Assembly (NCBI GenBank): GCA_944329505.1
Contig: CALVIJ010000015.1
Span: forward strand, 1 to 14,398
Length of the DNA: 14,398 nucleotides
From: an uncultured Bacilli bacterium
GTDB taxonomy: Bacteria > Bacillota_I > Bacilli_A > RF39 > UBA660
Direction: 5' to 3'
Shown here: positions 6,043-12,966 of the stretch, in pieces
Layout of the letters: each line of letters begins with the position of its first letter
Position numbering within the stretch: position 1 is the stretch's first letter
Made by a program: the position numbers and the translations under genes
Notes under the pieces: generated by a model
Database searches by the model: none
The model's input: the letters and a program-made list of their open reading frames with translations, nothing else
Told to the model about the DNA's origin: nothing

Positions 6043-7866
6043 ATGTGTGGCTTTGTAGGATACATTAATAAAGAAAAAGATAAAACTGAAAATATAAAAA
6101 AAATGGCCGATTTAATCGCTCACCGTGGACCTGACTCTGACGGATATTATTGTGATAAAAATATCGCATTAGGATTCAGAAGACTAAGTATTATTGACTT
6201 AAAAAGTGGTTCACAACCAATCTATAATGAAGATAAAACCAAAGTAATTATTTTTAATGGTGAAATTTATAACTTTGAATCTTTAAGAGAAGAGTTAATT
6301 GAAAAAGGTCATACATTTTCTACTAAAACCGATACAGAAGTATTATTACACGGTTACGAAGAGTGGCAAGAAAAACTTTTAGATAGACTAAGAGGTATGT
6401 TCGCATTCGTTATATACGATATAAAATCAGAGGAAATGTTTGCAGCCAGAGACTTTTATGGTATTAAACCTTTTTACTATGCAAAAATGGATAATACCTT
6501 AATCTTTGGTTCAGAAATAAAAAGCTTTTTAATTCACCCACATTTTAAAAAAGAACTAAACACAAAAATGTTAGAATATTACCTAACATTTCAATATAGT
6601 GTTGGTGAAGAAACTTTCTTTAAAAATGTTTATAAACTAATGCCAGGACATTACATGAAATATAAAAATGGCAAATTAGAAATAAAGAAATATTATGAAA
6701 TCAAATTTGAAGAAGATAACACCAAAACATACGAAGAATGGAAAGAGGGAATTAAAGAACGTTTAGAAGATTCAATTAAGGCCCATAAAATAAGTGATGT
6801 AGAAGTTGGTTCTTTCCTATCTAGTGGTGTTGATTCATCATTCATTGCCGCAAGTAGTGATGTAGATAAAACCTTTACCGTTGGTTTTAATAATGAAAAA
6901 TATAGTGAAATTGAATATGCAAAAGATTTATCAGAAAAAATAAACACTCAAAATATAAATAAAGTTATTACTAAAGATGAATATTTTAAAAACTTACCAA
7001 ACATTTTATATTATATGGATGAACCACTTGCTGATCCATCATCAATAGCCCTATACTTTGTAACAAAAATAGCTAGTGAAAACGTTAAAGTATCACTTTC
7101 TGGTGAGGGTGCCGATGAAATATTTGGTGGATATAATATTTATCAAGAACCACTTACAGATAGTTGGTATTATAAAATACCATATCCTATTAGATTTACA
7201 ATTGGTAAAATAGCTAGTATTTTCCCACACAAAAGAGGAATTAACTTTTTAATAAGACGTGGTAAAAAACTAGAAGATAGGTTTGTTGGAAATGCCTTTA
7301 TTTTTAACAACAAAGAAGTTGGTAAGGTTTTAAAAGGAAAAAGAAAAACAAAAGGCTTCCAAGAATTAACTAAACCATATTATGACAAAGTAAAAGATAA
7401 AGACGATATTACTAAAATGCAATATATTGATTTTAATTTCTGGTTAATTGGTGATATTTTACTAAAAGCCGATAAAATGAGCATGGCTAATTCCTTAGAA
7501 GTTCGAGTACCATTCTTAGATAGACCTCTTATCGATTATGCTCTAGGACTTCCAACAGAATTTAAAACCGATAAATTTAAAACAAAAAAAATATTCAGAG
7601 ACATTGCTGGCGAAGTTTTAGAAGATAAAGTATCTAATAAAAAGAAATTAGGCTTCCCAGTACCAATTCGTGAATGGATGAAAGATGAAGATATCTATAA
7701 ACAAATAAAAACATTATTTACTAAAGATAAACAATTTTTCAATACTAAAAAAATAGTTAAATTACTAGACGACCATGTAAAAGGAAAAGCTGATAATAGT
7801 CGTAAAGTATGGACAATATATATTTTCCTACTATGGTATGAAATTTTCTTTGGAGGTGCCAGATGA
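6043..7866 (+). CDS. asnB: Glutamine-dependent amidotransferase, AsnB type (asparagine synthetase or mDAP amidase-forming enzyme)
   Basis: The family uses ATP to activate a carboxylate and transfers ammonia from glutamine to it. The 607 residues start with the Ntn-glutaminase nucleophile Cys2 (MCGFVGY), then HRGPDSDGY, FNGEIYN and the GRD-like AARDFYGIKPFYY. The synthetase half carries the PP-loop at 259-266 (LSSGVDSS, where one usual Gly is Ser), LSGEGADEIFGGYNIY, MSMANSLEVRVPFLD and KKLGFPVP. It closely resembles B. subtilis AsnB along its length, including the C-terminal GKADNSRKVWT region, from memory of that sequence. B. subtilis AsnB and Lactobacillus plantarum AsnB1 amidate mDAP in peptidoglycan precursors, and this gene shares an operon with a MurE-type ligase, so amidation of mDAP is a strong alternative to asparagine synthesis. 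GGAGG lies 7 bases before the ATG. The end overlaps the next gene (ATGA), so translation is coupled. Confidence 0.93.
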   Translation: MCGFVGYINKEKDKTENIKKMADLIAHRGPDSDGYYCDKNIALGFRRLSIIDLKSGSQPIYNEDKTKVIIFNGEIYNFESLREELIEKGHTFSTKTDTEVLLHGYEEWQEKLLDRLRGMFAFVIYDIKSEEMFAARDFYGIKPFYYAKMDNTLIFGSEIKSFLIHPHFKKELNTKMLEYYLTFQYSVGEETFFKNVYKLMPGHYMKYKNGKLEIKKYYEIKFEEDNTKTYEEWKEGIKERLEDSIKAHKISDVEVGSFLSSGVDSSFIAASSDVDKTFTVGFNNEKYSEIEYAKDLSEKINTQNINKVITKDEYFKNLPNILYYMDEPLADPSSIALYFVTKIASENVKVSLSGEGADEIFGGYNIYQEPLTDSWYYKIPYPIRFTIGKIASIFPHKRGINFLIRRGKKLEDRFVGNAFIFNNKEVGKVLKGKRKTKGFQELTKPYYDKVKDKDDITKMQYIDFNFWLIGDILLKADKMSMANSLEVRVPFLDRPLIDYALGLPTEFKTDKFKTKKIFRDIAGEVLEDKVSNKKKLGFPVPIREWMKDEDIYKQIKTLFTKDKQFFNTKKIVKLLDDHVKGKADNSRKVWTIYIFLLWYEIFFGGAR

Positions 7867-8381
7867 TATTCTTTTATATTTCCTTATCAACCTACATATG
7901 CTTTAATATCATAAAATACAAAAAATCATTTTTCGCATTACAAAAAAATAAATATAGTATTAAAGAATATGGAAAATGGATATTTAAAAACTACAAAGAG
8001 GTATTTCTAAATAAAGAATTACTTGCGATTATTCTTCTAATTATAACGTTGAAATTTAATTTAAAAGTTATTGGTGTCAGTACTGTTATTTTCTATACAT
8101 TAATGTTTTTACTTGATTATAAAAAGAAAATTAAATTAAAAATGAATAAACAAATGATTTCTAGAATTGTTATAACAATTTTAGTCTTCATCGGTTTAAA
8201 TATTTGGTTTATTGCTGATTATATAAGTTATCATTATGCAGATATAATTTTTGATAATACCGCATTATATTATATAGTTTTAATACTAATGAGTTATTTT
8301 TCACATTTTGTCGTTTGGATTGTCAACCTCATTGCCAAGCCCTTCGATCGTTTTATCCTTAAAAACAAAAAAAGGAGGTAG
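7863..8381 (+). CDS. Small multipass membrane protein between asnB and murE
   Basis: I do not recognise an established family with certainty. The 172-residue basic protein has about five hydrophobic segments (roughly 2-18, 53-65, 68-85, 100-120, 133-156) and ends in a Lys/Arg-rich tail, FDRFILKNKKRR. Its start codon overlaps the asnB stop (ATGA) and has GGAGGT just upstream; the murE start is only 8 bases after its stop. This tight coupling makes it likely to work with both enzymes, for instance by holding cytoplasmic wall-precursor synthesis at the membrane. In other Firmicutes some Mur-ligase proteins carry an N-terminal multi-helix membrane region ending in a similar KP-basic stretch before the ligase domain; this protein may be such a region as a separate gene. 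That comparison is from memory and is inference. Confidence 0.8.
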   Translation: MIFFYISLSTYICFNIIKYKKSFFALQKNKYSIKEYGKWIFKNYKEVFLNKELLAIILLIITLKFNLKVIGVSTVIFYTLMFLLDYKKKIKLKMNKQMISRIVITILVFIGLNIWFIADYISYHYADIIFDNTALYYIVLILMSYFSHFVVWIVNLIAKPFDRFILKNKKRR

Positions 8382-8389
8382 AAATTGGT

Positions 8390-9721
8390 ATGCTGAGAGT
8401 AGATTCACGAAAGGTAGAACCTGGAGATACTTTTCTAGCCCTTGTAGGACCATATACTGATGGACACGATTATATTAGTGATGCCATTGATAGAGGTGCC
8501 GCTTGTATTATTGCCAATCATGGAGAATATCCCGTTAAAACAATTGTTGTAGAAGACACTAAAACTTATCTTTCAAACTATTTAAAAGAATTAAATTTAG
8601 AAAGACTAGAAAAAATAAAACTAATCGGTATAGCTGGAACTACAGGTAAAACTGTAACCGGTGATTTAATATACCAATTATTAAATACTTTAAATATGAA
8701 AACTGCTTATATAGGCACTAATGGCTTCTATTTAAATGGCACAGTTCATAAAATATCATCATCAACTCCAGATATATATGAACTTTATGAATTAATTAAT
8801 AAAGCCATTGATAATGAATGTGAAAATATTATTATTGAAGCTTCATCTAAAGCTATAAGTCAAAGACACATTGAGGGTTTGCGCTTTGATATTACTATAT
8901 TCACTAACTTTGTCGCCCATCAAAGAAAAGACAAAGAAGCATATTTAAATACAAAAGTTGAACTTTTTAAAATGTTAAAAAAGAGTGGGCATGCAATTAT
9001 AAACAAAAAAGATCCCTATTATGAATATTTCGCATTACCACAAAACAAGAATATATTTTATGGAACATTAGATAGTGATTATCCATTGAGAAAACAAAAT
9101 GCCAATTATAATTTTACTGAATTTACTCTTGGAAAAAACACTATTAAGATGCCACTAATTGGTCCTTATAATATGTTTAATTACGCGGCAGCCTATATTA
9201 CCGCCAAAATATTAGGTTTTGATGATGAAACAATCATTTCAGCCACATTGTCTATGCACCCAATTGATGGACGTTTTGAATCAATAAATTATAAAGATAA
9301 TCTAATTATAATTGATTATGCCTATGATATAGACACTATTAATAATGTTATTAAAGAAGCGAAAAAAATCGTTCAAGGAAAAATTATTACATTAATTGGA
9401 TGTGCTGGGGAAAGAAGAGAAGATAAAAGACCACAAATAGGTAAATTGGTTACAGAAAACAGTGATTTCGCCATATTTACTAGTGATAACCCTCGTCATG
9501 AGAATGAAGAAAATATACTTAATGATATGACTAAAGAATTAACTAAAGATAACTATATTTCGGTTGTTAACCGTAAAGAAGCTATAAAAAAGGGTATTAG
9601 TATGTTAGAAAATAAAGATATATTGTTAATCTTAGGTAAAGGACATGAAGATTCCCAAATTATAGGCAATGATGAATTTCCGTTTAAAGATCGAGATGAA
9701 GTAATGAAGGTTATAAAATAG
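8390..9721 (+). CDS. murE: MurE-type UDP-MurNAc-tripeptide ligase, probably mDAP-adding, atypical
   Basis: MurE adds the third amino acid of the stem peptide to UDP-MurNAc-L-Ala-D-Glu in the cytoplasm, using ATP. The 443 residues open directly at VDSRKVEPGD, about 20-25 residues shorter than usual. Then come the ATP loop GTTGKT (83-88), Glu150, His177, Tyr185, the Lys189 that is normally carbamylated, Asn261/Asn264, Arg295 and Asp309: the general Mur-ligase residues. The specificity motif is DNPR (366-369), typical of mDAP enzymes, followed by LGKGHED. Several MurE-typical residues are changed: SSH is SSK, DHLD is AHQR, and DYAH is DYAY. An in-frame stop at 8360 rules out a longer start; GGAGG is 11 bases before the ATG. 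The gene is last in the asnB operon. A divergent paralogue of another MurE elsewhere in the genome cannot be excluded. Confidence 0.88.
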   Translation: MLRVDSRKVEPGDTFLALVGPYTDGHDYISDAIDRGAACIIANHGEYPVKTIVVEDTKTYLSNYLKELNLERLEKIKLIGIAGTTGKTVTGDLIYQLLNTLNMKTAYIGTNGFYLNGTVHKISSSTPDIYELYELINKAIDNECENIIIEASSKAISQRHIEGLRFDITIFTNFVAHQRKDKEAYLNTKVELFKMLKKSGHAIINKKDPYYEYFALPQNKNIFYGTLDSDYPLRKQNANYNFTEFTLGKNTIKMPLIGPYNMFNYAAAYITAKILGFDDETIISATLSMHPIDGRFESINYKDNLIIIDYAYDIDTINNVIKEAKKIVQGKIITLIGCAGERREDKRPQIGKLVTENSDFAIFTSDNPRHENEENILNDMTKELTKDNYISVVNRKEAIKKGISMLENKDILLILGKGHEDSQIIGNDEFPFKDRDEVMKVIK

Positions 9722-9744
9722 TGATAAAATTTTATAACCTTTTT
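9708..9744 (+). terminator. Strong terminator overlapping the end of murE
   Basis: AGGTTATAAAAT (9708-9719) and ATTTTATAACCT (9729-9740) form a perfect 12-bp stem with a 9-base loop, followed by T residues to 9744. The 5' arm encodes the last residues of MurE, and the stop codon (9719-9721) enters the loop. Confidence 0.9.
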
Positions 9745-9878
9745 ATATTAAATTATTTATATAAACACATTTATAGTGTAACAAACATATAAAAAATATT
9801 GCACTAAATCTTATAATTGAAATTTATTATAATATTTAGTTCATTCAAAAAGATTTTTCACAAATTTCATAAAATTAA

Positions 9879-9907
9879 TTGTTATATCCACAGCAATATG
9901 ATATCAT
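9879..9907 (+). promoter_or_regulatory. Promoter of the second zinc-ribbon membrane protein
   Basis: TTGTTA (9879-9884), 17 bases, then TATCAT (9902-9907) with TGA in front (extended -10). The start would be near 9914, at the ribosome site, leaving a leader of about 16 bases. A TATAAT at 9828-9833 upstream is a weaker alternative without a -35. Confidence 0.5.
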
Positions 9908-9929
9908 TATAATAAGGGAGGAAATAAAT

Positions 9930-10901
9930 ATGAAGTGTACAAAATGTGGATCAGAAATTAGGGAGGGAGCAACTTTCTGTACTGTTTGTGGAACACCAGT
10001 AATGTCTAAAACAGCCAGTAATCAAGATAGTCAAATGACTTCTGGAATGTCAGATGGTATAACTAACAGTACTAGTGCCGCACCAAATCTATTTGCAAGC
10101 CAAGAGAGCTTAACTAATAATCAAATGTCATCTCAAACGACAAACAATCTATTTAATAATCAAGCAGATATGTCAAATAATTTTGCTAGTCAAACAGACA
10201 TGATAAATAATCAAAATGGTTTTAATTCACAAGCTAATATGAATAATGTACAGCCACCATATAATAATATGGTGAATAATATGCCGGCTAAAAAGAAACC
10301 TCCAATAGGTTTAATTATTGGAATAATTGTTGTTGTAATTGCTGTAATTGCTGTTTTAATTGGTATTAGTATGTTTAACAAGGATGATACTAACAATAAT
10401 GATACATCAAGAACAAATACTCAAACTGATATAAATGAAGACAATAACGATGCAGAACAATTAGAAGAAGAGGTTCAAACAGTTACTTATGGTAATTATA
10501 TATTTACTATACCAGCTGATTTTACTGCTACTCAATCAAATAACCAATTATTTATTAGTTCTAACGACTATTCTTTGAATATAGCTCTTACTTTCCAAAC
10601 TGGAACTAGCTATGATGCATTAGCTTCCGCGAAAGATCAATTGGTTAGTCTTTTAGAAACTCAAGAAGGTAGTACTGCTTTTGATTTTACTAATGCTATT
10701 ACTACCGAAAACACTTATGAAGGAACTAGATTTTTAATTACTAGTGGTATCAAACAAGGAAGTTTAGATTTAGATATTACCTATGCTGAAACTGATGGTG
10801 GTGTATTTGTTGTTTCACTTACTAAAAATGGCACACTAACAGAAAGAAATCGTCAAGAGCTATATTCAATTGTTGCCAGTGCAAATCAAAGTAATTTTTA
10901 A
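9930..10901 (+). CDS. Second zinc-ribbon single-pass membrane protein with extracytoplasmic domain
   Basis: The function is unknown. The architecture matches the gene at 2186. An N-terminal zinc ribbon (Cys3/6 and Cys17/20) is nearly the same in sequence (GSxxxEGATFCxxCGxPV). A long linker (about 25-120) is rich in Asn, Gln, Ser and Met and contains imperfect repeats of the type NNQADMSNNFASQTDM. One membrane helix (about 126-149) follows a KKK motif. Next come an acidic linker (about 150-183) and a C-terminal domain (about 184-323) starting YGNYIFTIPADFTATQ. That domain is predicted to be outside the cell and shares only its general layout with the paralogue. The start is the ATG at 9930 after AAGGGAGGAA; an upstream in-frame start at 9879 lies in the promoter and lacks a ribosome site. 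It is probably monocistronic, although the helicase gene starts only 49 bases after its stop. Confidence 0.85.
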   Translation: MKCTKCGSEIREGATFCTVCGTPVMSKTASNQDSQMTSGMSDGITNSTSAAPNLFASQESLTNNQMSSQTTNNLFNNQADMSNNFASQTDMINNQNGFNSQANMNNVQPPYNNMVNNMPAKKKPPIGLIIGIIVVVIAVIAVLIGISMFNKDDTNNNDTSRTNTQTDINEDNNDAEQLEEEVQTVTYGNYIFTIPADFTATQSNNQLFISSNDYSLNIALTFQTGTSYDALASAKDQLVSLLETQEGSTAFDFTNAITTENTYEGTRFLITSGIKQGSLDLDITYAETDGGVFVVSLTKNGTLTERNRQELYSIVASANQSNF

Positions 10902-10912
10902 AGGAAATCGTT

Positions 10913-10947
10913 AAAACACCTCGTATGTTAAATATAGAGGTGTTTTT
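10913..10947 (+). terminator. Terminator whose 3' arm is the helicase ribosome site
   Basis: AAAACACCTC (10913-10922) and GAGGTGTTTT (10937-10946) form a perfect 10-bp stem with a 14-base loop, ending in TTTTT. GAGGTG (10937-10942) is also the only ribosome-site match for the GTG start at 10950, 7 bases away. The hairpin can therefore both end the upstream transcript and hide the helicase start in any read-through RNA. Confidence 0.85.
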
Positions 10948-10949
10948 GT

Positions 10950-12392
10950 GTGGATAAAATAACATTAGATAAATATCAAAAGAAAGTAATTAAAACTAAA
11001 GCTAAAAACACTTTAGTCATAGCCGGAGCTGGAAGCGGAAAAACGTTAACCATTATTCACAAAATTAAAAATTTAATAAAGATCGGAATAAATCCAAACG
11101 AAATTCTTTGTATAACTTTTACAAAATCAGCCGCCAAGAATTTAGAAAATAAATTATTAAAAGAAAATATTAATTTAAAAGTAAATACATTTCATAGTTT
11201 AGGCTTTCAAATCATAAAACATACCCAAAATGTACAATTAGTCCAAGAACACCTTTTAGAAAATATTATTATGAAACATTTAAATTCGTACCAGCATTTA
11301 GAAATATTAATACAACCACATTTTATAGAATTTGGAACAGGTAACTCCAAAGTAATAAAAAATGCCATTATCAAAAACACCCATTATATAAATAATTTAA
11401 AAGATATTATTAAAACATTTATTACACTATTTAAAAGTAATAATTATCTCATATCTTCATTTGATGAGTTTCATCAAAAAAACCAAAAAGAAAATTCAGC
11501 AAAGAAAAAGACTAGACATCGACTTTTCCTAAAACTAGTTAAAAAAATATATGTTGATTATGAGGCCTACTTAGAAGATACTAATCAAATTGATTTTAAT
11601 GATATGATTAATAAAGCCACTCAAATTATCAAAGAAGAAGGAATATACCCATATAAATATATTATTATAGATGAATATCAAGATACTTCTTTAAACAAAT
11701 GTATACTAGTAAAAATGATTCAAAATAAAACAGATGCATCCTTATTAGCTGTTGGTGATGATTGGCAATCAATTTATCGTTTCACAGGCAGTAATCTTGA
11801 TATTTTTACTAATTTTAAAAGATTCTTTCCAAAATCAAAAATAATAAAATTAAAAAAAACTTATCGAAATAGTAGAGAAATTATTAAAGTGGCTAAAAAA
11901 TTTATTATGAAAAATCCATATCAAATTAATAAAAAACTATTATCCACTAAAGAAACTAAAACCCCAATTCATATATACTTTTATAAAAAAAATATAAAGT
12001 CAGTATGGGATAAAATAAGTAAACAAATCGACGAAAACACATATGTTTTAGGACGTAATAATAGTGACATAAACAAAATACCATATTTAAACAAGCATAT
12101 GAAATATATGACAATTCATAAATCAAAAGGATTAGAAGCCGACAAAATCATCCTTATTAATCTAGAAAATTCAATCACAGGCTTTCCCAGTAAAGTAAAA
12201 AATAGTGAATATCTAAAATATGTTCTGCCAAAAGAAGATGATTATATATTTGCTGAAGAAAGAAGATTATTCTATGTCGCCATAACTAGGACTAAATCAT
12301 TAGTAATCCTTTTAGTTAACCAAGAAAATCCATCTATCTTTATCACAGAATTATTAAAAGATTCGCGTAAATATATTAAAGTTTTTAAATAG
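10950..12392 (+). CDS. Short UvrD/helicase IV-like SF1 DNA helicase
   Basis: SF1A helicases unwind DNA 3' to 5' during repair and restart of replication. The 480 residues contain the Q-motif region (LDKYQKKVI), Walker A AGAGSGKT (25-32), motif Ia LCITFTKSAAKNL, motif II DEYQDTS (241-247), motif III VGDDWQSIYRFTG (268-280), motif IV KTYRNSREI, motif V MTIHKSKGLEAD and motif VI EERRLFYVAITRTKS (to 450). The GDDWQ form of motif III is like E. coli helicase IV (HelD) rather than PcrA. It is shorter than PcrA/UvrD (about 720) and than HelD (684): the 2B insertion is small and no N-terminal extra domain exists. The GTG at 10950 is the only start compatible with an intact Q motif, because the frame has a stop at 10935. 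The start sits directly after a terminator, and no convincing promoter is visible, so expression is probably low. I saw no clear terminator after it. Confidence 0.92.
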   Translation: MDKITLDKYQKKVIKTKAKNTLVIAGAGSGKTLTIIHKIKNLIKIGINPNEILCITFTKSAAKNLENKLLKENINLKVNTFHSLGFQIIKHTQNVQLVQEHLLENIIMKHLNSYQHLEILIQPHFIEFGTGNSKVIKNAIIKNTHYINNLKDIIKTFITLFKSNNYLISSFDEFHQKNQKENSAKKKTRHRLFLKLVKKIYVDYEAYLEDTNQIDFNDMINKATQIIKEEGIYPYKYIIIDEYQDTSLNKCILVKMIQNKTDASLLAVGDDWQSIYRFTGSNLDIFTNFKRFFPKSKIIKLKKTYRNSREIIKVAKKFIMKNPYQINKKLLSTKETKTPIHIYFYKKNIKSVWDKISKQIDENTYVLGRNNSDINKIPYLNKHMKYMTIHKSKGLEADKIILINLENSITGFPSKVKNSEYLKYVLPKEDDYIFAEERRLFYVAITRTKSLVILLVNQENPSIFITELLKDSRKYIKVFK

Positions 12393-12470
12393 CAGGTTGT
12401 TAAATTGTGAAACCCAAAAATCATACTGACATTTTTTTCCAATATTTGCTACATAAATTTAAGACATTTT

Positions 12471-12501
12471 TTGTTATAAACCTCATAATATATGATATAA
12501 T
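12471..12501 (+). promoter_or_regulatory. Promoter of the small HTH gene
   Basis: TATAAT (12496-12501) is preceded by TGA (extended -10). TTGTTA (12471-12476) is a possible -35 with a long 19-base spacer. The start would be near 12508, giving a leader of about 85 bases. Confidence 0.55.
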
Positions 12502-12592
12502 AGGAACGATTTAAAGATTAATTTTTGTCAATGGATTGTATGTGTTATTATCTAAGAATAATATTACCATTAGCATAATAAGAGGTGATAAA

Positions 12593-12937
12593 ATGACCAA
12601 AAAAGAAGAAGCTGTGAAATTAATAAAAGAAAAAATAAATAAACAAACATTTTTAACATATAAAGAAATTGCCGAAATTACAGGTTATCATCCAAAATAC
12701 ATCTTAAAATTAAAAAAAGAAGTTCTTAATGGTACCGTAAGTTTCGTTCATGGAAATAAAGATAGAGTACCAGCTAATATAATGAGCGAAGAAGAAAGAT
12801 CAAAAATAATTTCATTGTATAAAAAAAGTAATGTTAGTATACGAAAATTCTGTAAATTTTACAATAGCCGTAGCTATTCTTGTATATATAATCTTTTAAA
12901 ATCAGAAGGATTACTTAAGACTACCAAACAAAGGTAG
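12593..12937 (+). CDS. Small protein with two helix-turn-helix segments, transposase N-terminus-like
   Basis: The 114-residue basic protein has one HTH at about 20-42 (LTYKEIAEITGYHPKYILKL), a linker with VHGNKDR, and a second HTH-like helix set at about 79-108. The order HTH - VHGN(K/R)GR-like - EER.KI..LY - HTH recalls the N-terminal DNA-binding half of IS1202/ISNCY-type transposases, from memory. No DDE catalytic domain follows, and the next gene is unrelated. No inverted repeats or target duplication are visible, so it may be a retained DNA-binding fragment used as a regulator, or an unrelated HTH protein. AGAGGTGAT lies before the ATG at 12593; an upstream in-frame start at 12536 has no ribosome site. 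It has its own promoter and terminator, which favours a functional gene over debris. Confidence 0.75.
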   Translation: MTKKEEAVKLIKEKINKQTFLTYKEIAEITGYHPKYILKLKKEVLNGTVSFVHGNKDRVPANIMSEEERSKIISLYKKSNVSIRKFCKFYNSRSYSCIYNLLKSEGLLKTTKQR

Positions 12938-12944
12938 TTTTTTT
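12920..12944 (+). terminator. Terminator inside the end of the HTH gene
   Basis: ACTACC (12920-12925) and GGTAGT (12933-12938) pair around a 7-base loop and are followed by TTTTTT. The whole 5' arm and the loop are coding, and the stop codon (12935-12937) is in the 3' arm. Confidence 0.72.
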
Positions 12945-12960
12945 GTCGATTAATAAACTG

Positions 12961-12966
12961 TATAAA
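12961..12966 (+). promoter_or_regulatory. Possible weak -10 box for the P-type ATPase gene
   Basis: TATAAA is the only -10-like hexamer at a reasonable distance before the ATG at 13005. The T tract at 12938 is not a real -35. The gene may instead rely on read-through from the HTH gene. Confidence 0.3.

Noticed and set aside
9879..9929. Upstream in-frame start giving 17 extra residues on the second zinc-ribbon protein.
   Set aside because: It lies in the promoter, lacks a ribosome site, and the paralogue at 2186 begins exactly at the zinc ribbon.
12393..12470. Terminator for the helicase gene.
   Set aside because: Only 4-bp stems without a following T tract were found near 12393-12450; not supported.
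12593..12937. Complete insertion sequence around the HTH gene.
   Set aside because: No catalytic domain, terminal inverted repeats or target duplication are visible within the flanking intergenic DNA.
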